From contig JASGMB010000031.1 in the NCBI GenBank assembly GCA_030156665.1, positions 1-33,320 of the forward strand: 33,320 bases of DNA. Reading direction: 5' to 3'. Shown one piece after another: positions 27,412 through 33,320 of the stretch. Within the stretch, counting starts at the first letter, position 1, and every line of letters begins with the position of its first letter. The notes below the pieces were generated by a model. It ran no database searches and was not told where the DNA came from. It saw only the letters and a program-made list of their open reading frames with translations. The position numbers and the translations under genes were made by a program. Source of the stretch: Clostridiales bacterium. Lineage in GTDB: Bacteria; Bacillota; Clostridia; SK-Y3.

Positions 27412-27457
27412 TTTATCTTTAATTGTAATTATTGTATAATTACAATTAAAGATAAAC
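27411..27457. promoter_or_regulatory. Perfect 21-bp inverted repeat over the LacI gene promoter
   Basis: Arms 27411-27431 and 27437-27457 are perfectly complementary around a 5-base centre. A perfect TATAAT (27435-27440) lies at the centre and right arm; the best -35 at normal spacing is weak (TTTATC, 27412-27417). The 14-base core TTACAATTAAAGAT in the right arm occurs again at 27487-27500 inside the LacI coding sequence. It may be an autoregulatory operator or a hairpin. Confidence 0.65.
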
Positions 27458-27479
27458 CATAGCCAAAGGTGGAATAGAA

Positions 27480-28511
27480 ATGAACGTTACAATTAAAGAT
27501 GTTGCAAAACTAGCAGGAGTATCTATCTCTACTGTTTCTAGAGTGATTAACAAAGCGCCAAATATTACTCCTGAAATACGAGAAAAAGTTGAAAAAGCAA
27601 TTATGCAGCTTAGATATAAACCTAATAAAATTGCCCAAAGTCTGGGTAGCGGACGGCTTAAAAATATCGGAATTATTGCTACACGTACGTCCCAACAAGC
27701 ATTTGTAAATCCATACTTTTCAAATGTACTGCAAGGAATTGGTAGTGTTACAGAAAAATCAAATTACGAACTATTATTGACTTTTGCAGAAAACGAAGAT
27801 CACGAAATTGAAAAATGTCTATCTTTAATAGAAGATGGGAGTATCCAGGGAGTAATTTTACTCAGCTCACGGATATATGATAAATTAATTATTAAATTAA
27901 GTGAAATAAAATTTCCTTTTGTACTCATCGGCCGCGTTTTAAAAGACATTCTTCCCGAGGGTACAGAAATCAATTATGTCGATACAGACAATATACAAGA
28001 TAGTATGGCTGCTGTAACCCATCTAATCAAACAAGGACATAAACGAATAGGTTGCGTGCATGCCCCTTTAAAATATGTTGTTAGCCAAGATAGGTACTCC
28101 GGCTATGGCTTAGCTTTACATCAAGCTAGAATCTCAATGGATGACAGTATTGTTGTAGAAGGTGGTTATACTTGGGAGGATGCCAAAAAGGCAGCAATGA
28201 AGCTATTACAGCACCCAAATCCTCCTACGGCTATCTTTGCAACCGATGATCTTAAAGCCATTGGCGTAATTAAAGCAGCGCATAGTTTAGGTCTAAAAAT
28301 CCCGGAGGATTTATCAATTATTGGGCATAATGATTATGATATTGCTCAAATGGTGGAACCCCCTTTATCTACTGTTCAAGTTCCTATTTACCAGATGGGA
28401 AAAGTATCTGCAAAAATTTTACTTGAACAAATTAATAATCCTGATGCACACCCAAAACAGATTATCCTGCCAACACAATTGATAGTAAGAAATTCTGTTG
28501 CAAAACGATAA
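27480..28511 (+). CDS. LacI-family regulator, probable repressor of the phosphorylase/ABC operon
   Basis: A 343-residue LacI-type repressor: helix-turn-helix MNVTIKDVAKLAGVSISTVS followed by SRVINKAP and the hinge YKPNKIAQSLGSG, then a sugar-binding periplasmic-protein-like domain (GVILLSSRI, FVLIGRV, FATDDLKAIG, IIGHNDYDIAQM). The ATG at 27480 follows AAAGGTGG. It is divergent from the leftward operon that begins with the GH13_18 phosphorylase, the same arrangement of a LacI regulator with such an operon as ycjW in E. coli. Two inverted AAAACGTTTT operators and a large inverted repeat lie in the shared intergenic region, so control of both directions is likely. The inducer is probably a degradation intermediate of the imported glycoside. 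Confidence 0.92.
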   Translation: MNVTIKDVAKLAGVSISTVSRVINKAPNITPEIREKVEKAIMQLRYKPNKIAQSLGSGRLKNIGIIATRTSQQAFVNPYFSNVLQGIGSVTEKSNYELLLTFAENEDHEIEKCLSLIEDGSIQGVILLSSRIYDKLIIKLSEIKFPFVLIGRVLKDILPEGTEINYVDTDNIQDSMAAVTHLIKQGHKRIGCVHAPLKYVVSQDRYSGYGLALHQARISMDDSIVVEGGYTWEDAKKAAMKLLQHPNPPTAIFATDDLKAIGVIKAAHSLGLKIPEDLSIIGHNDYDIAQMVEPPLSTVQVPIYQMGKVSAKILLEQINNPDAHPKQIILPTQLIVRNSVAKR

Positions 28512-28537
28512 AAATTATGCATTACGTGGATATAATA

Positions 28538-28568
28538 AAGCTCTGGTATAAAATTTTTACCAGAGCTT
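28538..28568. terminator. Bidirectional hairpin between convergent genes
   Basis: AAGCTCTGGTA and TACCAGAGCTT pair perfectly around a 9-base AT loop. It lies between the stop of the plus-strand LacI gene (28511) and the stop of the minus-strand DNA glycosylase (28604). The T-tracts are weak, but the position suggests a shared terminator. Confidence 0.65.
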
Positions 28569-28603
28569 AAGTTATTTAACTGATAAATGTACATCAATAA
28601 ATG

Positions 28604-29227
28604 TTATCCTTTTGATACATAATCATTACCTTGTATATAAAATCTCCATGGAAAATGCACTGCTTCTTCTGCATAATCAATATTGATTCTAGGCGACGTT
28701 GCAATATTAAACGCTTCATGTTGCGTATCTTCCGCTATATAAAGCACATTTCCACATAAATCTTCTCCATAATGTTCCATTGTAATTCCTAATGCCATAC
28801 ATAGCTTCCCCGGGCCATTGGAAATATTAATTATCGACCTTTTATTAAGGGAAGTGTATCTTTTTCCATATCTATTCTGAGCCATAATATCCTGTCCCTG
28901 AATAGGTTGTACTGCTCTTATCAGAACTGCGCAAGGTCTGCCTTCCGGTTCAGTAACTACATTCATACACTTATACATTCCATATATATTAAAGATATAT
29001 GCATATCCAGGCGGACCAAACATAACTTTCGTTCTTGGTGTAAGTTTATTCCCATAAGAATGAGCTCCTTTATCTTCCGGACCCTTATAGGCTTCCACTT
29101 CAACAATTTTTCCTACCAACTTTTGATTACTCATTTTATGTACAAGATACTTCCCTAACAATTCTCTTGCAACCTCAAGTGTGTCTCGATTATAAAAATG
29201 TCTGCTTAATTTTTGCATCTTCGTCAT
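28604..29227 (-). CDS. DNA-3-methyladenine glycosylase (AAG/MPG family)
   Basis: Removes 3-methyladenine and other alkylated purines from DNA, starting base-excision repair. The 207 residues match the normal length of bacterial MPG-type enzymes. Visible family motifs are LARELLGKYLV-type ELLGKYLVHK, KIVEVEAYKGPEDKGAHSY containing the catalytic glutamate, GYAYIFNIYGMYKCMNVV and GPGKLCMALGI. The ATG at 29227 lies five bases after AAAGGG; a TTG one codon earlier is possible. It appears to be a single-gene unit, with a folded repeat (29350-29562) upstream and a hairpin downstream. It has no evident link to the sugar genes on either side. Confidence 0.94.
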   Translation of the reverse strand: MTKMQKLSRHFYNRDTLEVARELLGKYLVHKMSNQKLVGKIVEVEAYKGPEDKGAHSYGNKLTPRTKVMFGPPGYAYIFNIYGMYKCMNVVTEPEGRPCAVLIRAVQPIQGQDIMAQNRYGKRYTSLNKRSIINISNGPGKLCMALGITMEHYGEDLCGNVLYIAEDTQHEAFNIATSPRINIDYAEEAVHFPWRFYIQGNDYVSKG

Positions 29228-29349
29228 CAATTCCCTTTCTATATTTAAATACTAATATTATTTTAACATATCTCATTTAATATGATACTAAGTAATCGGG
29301 ATATAGATACATACTTTTAAAACTAAGTAGTACGTAATTGGGAGCGGAA

Positions 29350-29562
29350 GGAATGAGGTATTTAGCAGTGAAATGTTTATAGAAGCCTTTGGCAAAGAAA
29401 ACTTGGTTGATGGAATGAAGAAAAAGCGTAGTCCGAACAGGACGTTCGGACAGATGCAACCGGCACATGGACGTGCCGTTTGCATCGTTAGCTTTTTCAA
29501 ATGGAATCAAACTTAGTTTTCTTCAAAGGATTCTCCTAACATGAACGCTAAATACTCATTCC
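29350..29562 (-). repeat. Long folded repeat element, copy 2 (213 bp)
   Basis: Bounded by GGAATGAGGTATTTAGC and GCTAAATACTCATTCC, with the same internal architecture and orientation as copy 1 (20199-20503) but lacking its extra 92 bases. Hairpins are better paired here: GTCCGAAC/GTTCGGAC and GATGCAA..CGGCAC/GTGCCG..TTGCATC. Several differences between the copies keep or strengthen base pairs. It lies in the 390-base gap upstream of the DNA glycosylase, after the terminator of the large GH94 gene. No target-site duplication is evident. Confidence 0.8.
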
Positions 29563-29574
29563 TATATAAAATAC

Positions 29575-29616
29575 AAAAAATCAGATCCATAAATAGATGT
29601 TTACGGATCTGATTTT
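29575..29616 (-). terminator. Intrinsic terminator of the GH94-type gene
   Basis: On the minus strand, AAAAATCAGATCC and GGATCTGATTTTTT pair around a 16-base loop and end in a T-run. It begins five bases past the stop codon at 29621. Confidence 0.85.
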
Positions 29617-29620
29617 TGAT

Positions 29621-32600
29621 TCATTCTATTCCCAAAACCACTTCCACACAGTGTTCTTTCTTGTCATTAACTAACGGTATAGTTTTATTTTCTAATAAAA
29701 TTCCATCTAACTTCACACTTTTTACTCCTTTATTTATTTCATTAGGATTGCTTACACAAATAGAATATTTTGTATCCATGTATCGATATTCCATCCTATA
29801 CTCATCCCACACTTTTGGAATACATGGATCAATCATCAGTGTTTCTCCTCGCTTTTTCAATCCTAAAATATGTTCTATTCCTACTCTATACATCCATCCG
29901 GCAGCCCCTGTATACCACGTCCATCCACCTCTCCCTATATGTGGATGAACAGCATATACGTCTGCCGCCATTACATAAGGTTCCACCTTGTAACGGGCAG
30001 CTTCTATAGGAGTACGGGCATGGTTTATAGGATTAATAAGGTTGAATAATTCCCATGCTTTATCTCCATTGCCCATCTTCGCAAAAGCCATAATTACCCA
30101 CACTGCTGCATGTGTATACTGACCACCATTTTCTCTAACACCCGGTACATAACCTTTAATATAACCTGGATTTAATTCTCCTTGATCAAAAGGAGGAGTC
30201 AAAAGCATGATAAGTCCCTCATCTCTTTTTATCAGGTAGTGTTCCACTGCTTCCATCGCTTCTTTGGAACGATGTGGTCTCCCTGCTCCGGATATTACTG
30301 ACCAGGATTGCCCTAACGAATCAATTTTACATTCGGTATTTTGTGCAGAACCCATAGGGGTACCGTCATCAAAATATGCTCTAAGATACCACCCTCCATC
30401 CCATGCATTTTTTTCTATGGCATTTACTATTTCCTGGGAAATTCTTTTATATCTTTCTACTCTTTTGATATCCTTGCGTACTTCACATATAGGAATAAAT
30501 CGTGTCAACGTAGTGTATAAAAACCATCCTAACCATATACTTTCACCTTTACCCTTATTACCCACCGTATTCATTCCGTCATTCCAGTCGCCTGATCCCA
30601 TTAAAGGAATGCCATTCGGTCCAAATTTCAAAGCACGTTCAATAGCACGAATACAATGTTCGTACACTGAAGATATCGTTTCAGATTTTCTAGGTATAGT
30701 ATATCTTTCGTCTTCACCTTCTTTTAGCGGTTCATCTTCAAGATACGGAATCTCAACATCTAGTATGCTAAAATCCTGAGTATTTTCGATGTAATCGGCG
30801 GTAACAAAAGGTAACCATACCAAATCATCTGAAAACCTTGTGCGTATCCCTTTATCTGCTCCATCTTGTATAGCACCTACAGGATGCCACCAATGCTGAA
30901 CATCTCCTTCAACAAATTGATGGGCAGCATGACGCAATATTTGGCTATGTGTCAGTTCGGGCAATGCATATACTACTGCCATTACATCCTGAAGTTGATC
31001 TCTAAATCCATATGCCCCACCAGACTGATAGAAAGCCGATCTAGCCCATATCCTGCAGGAAATAGCCTGATATAGTAACCATCCATTCAATACTAAGTCC
31101 ATAGAAAGGTCCGGTGTTTTGACCTGGACAACCCCTAACGTATCTTGCCAAAATCTCTTCACTGACTGGAGCGCTTTTTCAGCTTCATCAACATTTCTAT
31201 ATTTGTTGCTAATTGAAATAACTTCTTCTAAATCTTTACCCTGACCTAATAAAAAAACAACTTTCTTTTTTTCACCAGCTTTTAATTGTATACTAGTCTG
31301 CATAGCAGCACAGGGATGATAGCCGCCCCCTACCCTGTTAGAGAGTCTCTCTCGTTTTAAGGCCATAGGATTCGCAATATCTCCCTTTCGTCCAAAAAAT
31401 TCTGTACTATCTCCGGTAAAGGTTCGTTCAATTTCAGATACATCCATAAAAGCAATCCTACCTGGAAAATCAGTATTATAACTATTTTCTATTAACAATA
31501 TCCCTGTATCCTCATACTCTTGTGTAGTAATATACTGTGCTGTAAATTGATTACTTACGCCTAGTACAGGCATTATATAAAATGTAGCTGTTAAATTTCT
31601 CGAATTCTCCGAGATATTCTTTAATGTGAGAATACAGATTTTAACAGGCTCCTGTTTGGGAACAAATTCGATTAACTGCTGTTCTATTCCATGACTGGTA
31701 TGCTCAAAAATTGAATACCCATATCCATGCCGAATTATATATGGTTCTTTTTCACGTATAGGCAGTGGTGTCATAGACCACAGTTCTCCTGTGTTATCAT
31801 CTCTTAGATAAAATATTTCTCCAGGAGGGTCGCTTACAGGATCATTCGACCATGGCGTTAGCTTATTTTCTCTACTATTTTCTGACCAGGTATATCCTCC
31901 CCCCGATTCAGTTACCTGAAATCCAAATTGTCCGTTAGAGATAACGTTTATCCAAGGAGCAGGTGTATTCTGATTCTCTTCCAATTTTATAATATATTCT
32001 TTTCCGTCTGTTTTAAAACCGCCCCATCCATTATAATAAGAAAGTTCTTCTGACTTTTTCTTTGGTTGCACATACGTCTTAGGTTGCTCCTTCCATCTTT
32101 TTATTTCAGGTAATGCCACCTCATTTACCTCAAATTTTATCTGTTCAGTTATTGGTCCAGCATCTCCTTTTAATAGAATACGTGCAACTGTAAATAGTAG
32201 TATCTTATCTTCTTCGGGCATTACCTTACCCGATCTAATAAATACTCCACCCGGTTTGTCTTGAAGATCACGGGCATGACTAACCGATACAATATCACGA
32301 AGTAAATCCTGTAAAGGTTGTGTGTAGCTTCCTTCGTCCTCATTTAAAATAACCAAATCAACATGTAAACCTTTCATTCTCCAGTATTCATGTGCTTTTA
32401 GTGCTTGATGTACAATATCAATTTCATCTGTCTTTTTTATACTAATCAGTACTATTGGCATATCTCCCGAAATGCCGTATGCCCATAATCCCGACTGACC
32501 TTTTCTATTTTTCTTAATGATTGCTGCTCTTTGTTGACGCAGGGGACTAATAAAGAGGATATGCGGAATCATAAGTTGGAATATTTCTTCCTCTCCCAGT

Positions 32601-33320
32601 TTAAGCCCTAAATATTTAGCCTCTACCTGACTGCGTGTCCATGCCAATTCAAAGGCTCGAGACACTGTACCAATATTCTGATATTTATTTGCCAACTTCA
32701 TGATCTCTTCACGACTATCACTTATCCCGGTAGTGTAGAATATACGTGCAGTTTGTCCCGGTTCAATTCGTACTCTACATCGCAAACTCATAATTGGGTC
32801 TAGTACTGGGCCCACCGTATTAGATAAAGGTTGGTCCACATCCATCGCCAGAGGATTCGATAAATTCCGTCCTCGTCCAATAAACTTTGCACGGTCGGTT
32901 TCATACTGTATGCCTCCAATGACATCCCCTTCTACTGTTATTGTATGAGCTGCCCAGACCGTTGTTTTATTTTCCTCTCTTGGCCTACGATTAGCTATCA
33001 AACTACTATATTCTGGAACAAATTCTGTTCTCACAAATAAATTACTAAAAGCAGGATGACCAACGTCTGCCGATTGAGAAGTTAATATTACTTCAAAATA
33101 GCTGGTTACTTCTAATATCCGTGTATGCTCACTGTGATTAGTTAGTGAAATACGTCTTACTTCTGCATTATCTTCCGGCGAAACCACAACTTCTGTATGT
33201 GTATCTATGTTTCCATCTTTGCGGAAAAATTCCACTTTATCCGGTGAAAAAACTATCTTATACTGTTCCGGTTCATCAAAATAAGGTGCATAAGTAGCTG
33301 ACCACACATTATTAGCATTT
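29621..33320 (-). CDS. Cyclic beta-1,2-glucan synthase-type protein, C-terminal part with GH94 domain (5' end outside window)
   Basis: Partial: the frame stays open to the right edge (about 1,232 residues visible), and the apparent GTG at 33307 is not a real start, since family-like sequence continues before it (NANNVWSATYAPYFDEPEQY). The visible part has a beta-sandwich region (VSPEDNAEVRRISLTNHSEH), a linking region (GISGDMPIVLISIKK), a second beta-sandwich (about 410-690) and the GH94 (alpha/alpha)6 barrel with SGGAYGFRDQLQD and GSGDWNDGMNTVG near residue 900, including the expected catalytic aspartate. This order matches the C-terminal half of cyclic beta-1,2-glucan synthases, where the GH94 part phosphorolyses or trims chains. 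A shorter 1,2-beta-oligoglucan phosphorylase is the alternative; the missing 5' part decides. It has its own terminator. Confidence 0.85.
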   Translation of the reverse strand, partial: NANNVWSATYAPYFDEPEQYKIVFSPDKVEFFRKDGNIDTHTEVVVSPEDNAEVRRISLTNHSEHTRILEVTSYFEVILTSQSADVGHPAFSNLFVRTEFVPEYSSLIANRRPREENKTTVWAAHTITVEGDVIGGIQYETDRAKFIGRGRNLSNPLAMDVDQPLSNTVGPVLDPIMSLRCRVRIEPGQTARIFYTTGISDSREEIMKLANKYQNIGTVSRAFELAWTRSQVEAKYLGLKLGEEEIFQLMIPHILFISPLRQQRAAIIKKNRKGQSGLWAYGISGDMPIVLISIKKTDEIDIVHQALKAHEYWRMKGLHVDLVILNEDEGSYTQPLQDLLRDIVSVSHARDLQDKPGGVFIRSGKVMPEEDKILLFTVARILLKGDAGPITEQIKFEVNEVALPEIKRWKEQPKTYVQPKKKSEELSYYNGWGGFKTDGKEYIIKLEENQNTPAPWINVISNGQFGFQVTESGGGYTWSENSRENKLTPWSNDPVSDPPGEIFYLRDDNTGELWSMTPLPIREKEPYIIRHGYGYSIFEHTSHGIEQQLIEFVPKQEPVKICILTLKNISENSRNLTATFYIMPVLGVSNQFTAQYITTQEYEDTGILLIENSYNTDFPGRIAFMDVSEIERTFTGDSTEFFGRKGDIANPMALKRERLSNRVGGGYHPCAAMQTSIQLKAGEKKKVVFLLGQGKDLEEVISISNKYRNVDEAEKALQSVKRFWQDTLGVVQVKTPDLSMDLVLNGWLLYQAISCRIWARSAFYQSGGAYGFRDQLQDVMAVVYALPELTHSQILRHAAHQFVEGDVQHWWHPVGAIQDGADKGIRTRFSDDLVWLPFVTADYIENTQDFSILDVEIPYLEDEPLKEGEDERYTIPRKSETISSVYEHCIRAIERALKFGPNGIPLMGSGDWNDGMNTVGNKGKGESIWLGWFLYTTLTRFIPICEVRKDIKRVERYKRISQEIVNAIEKNAWDGGWYLRAYFDDGTPMGSAQNTECKIDSLGQSWSVISGAGRPHRSKEAMEAVEHYLIKRDEGLIMLLTPPFDQGELNPGYIKGYVPGVRENGGQYTHAAVWVIMAFAKMGNGDKAWELFNLINPINHARTPIEAARYKVEPYVMAADVYAVHPHIGRGGWTWYTGAAGWMYRVGIEHILGLKKRGETLMIDPCIPKVWDEYRMEYRYMDTKYSICVSNPNEINKGVKSVKLDGILLENKTIPLVNDKKEHCVEVVLGIE

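Noticed and set aside
30264-30779. A 171-codon plus-strand frame opposite the GH94 gene
   Set aside because: Antisense to the conserved catalytic barrel; explained by the codon pattern of the real gene.

Overview
The window is AT-rich, with strong AGGAGG-type ribosome sites and intrinsic terminators. It carries a type III glutamine synthetase, a two-subunit 2-oxoacid:ferredoxin oxidoreductase, an FtsK/SpoIIIE translocase and a cre-like box. Together these point to an anaerobic Firmicute, probably class Clostridia (Lachnospirales-like); this placement is inferred from gene content, not from a marker gene. I see no tRNA, rRNA, CRISPR array, phage gene or complete insertion sequence.

Left third (1-8700, all genes on the minus strand): korA-korB, a THUMP-domain RNA methyltransferase, a Na/Pi cotransporter with PhoU-like tail, and glnN. 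The gap between the cotransporter and glnN holds TTAACA-type Pho-box repeats and a near-consensus plus-strand promoter that runs into a shared terminator, so it may make a small RNA. The glnN leader contains a terminator, which suggests attenuation.

Middle (9060-13162, plus strand): a LacI-type regulator followed by uxaB and uxaA, the tagaturonate reductase and altronate dehydratase of galacturonate catabolism. A consensus promoter with a cre-like box drives the regulator. An FtsK/SpoIIIE DNA translocase follows on the minus strand.

Right half (15675-28511): a leftward catabolic operon read from a promoter near 27300. It encodes a GH13_18 phosphorylase resembling glucosylglycerate phosphorylase, a sugar ABC importer (lipoprotein, two permeases, ATPase), a GT4-fold protein and a GH38 alpha-mannosidase that is broken into two frames. 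A divergent LacI regulator sits upstream. My reading is that the operon imports and degrades a mannosyl-glucosyl-glycerate-like solute; this is an inference from the enzyme families. After it come a 3-methyladenine DNA glycosylase and the 3' part of a very large GH94 / cyclic beta-1,2-glucan synthase-type gene that runs off the window.

The intergenic DNA is unusually structured. Two copies (305 and 213 bp) of a folded repeat share terminal inverted repeats. Four copies of a TATAACGACTGCGGCAGA-type element lie mostly just downstream of stop codons. A perfect 21-bp inverted repeat covers the promoter of the second LacI gene, and its core recurs inside that gene's first codons.
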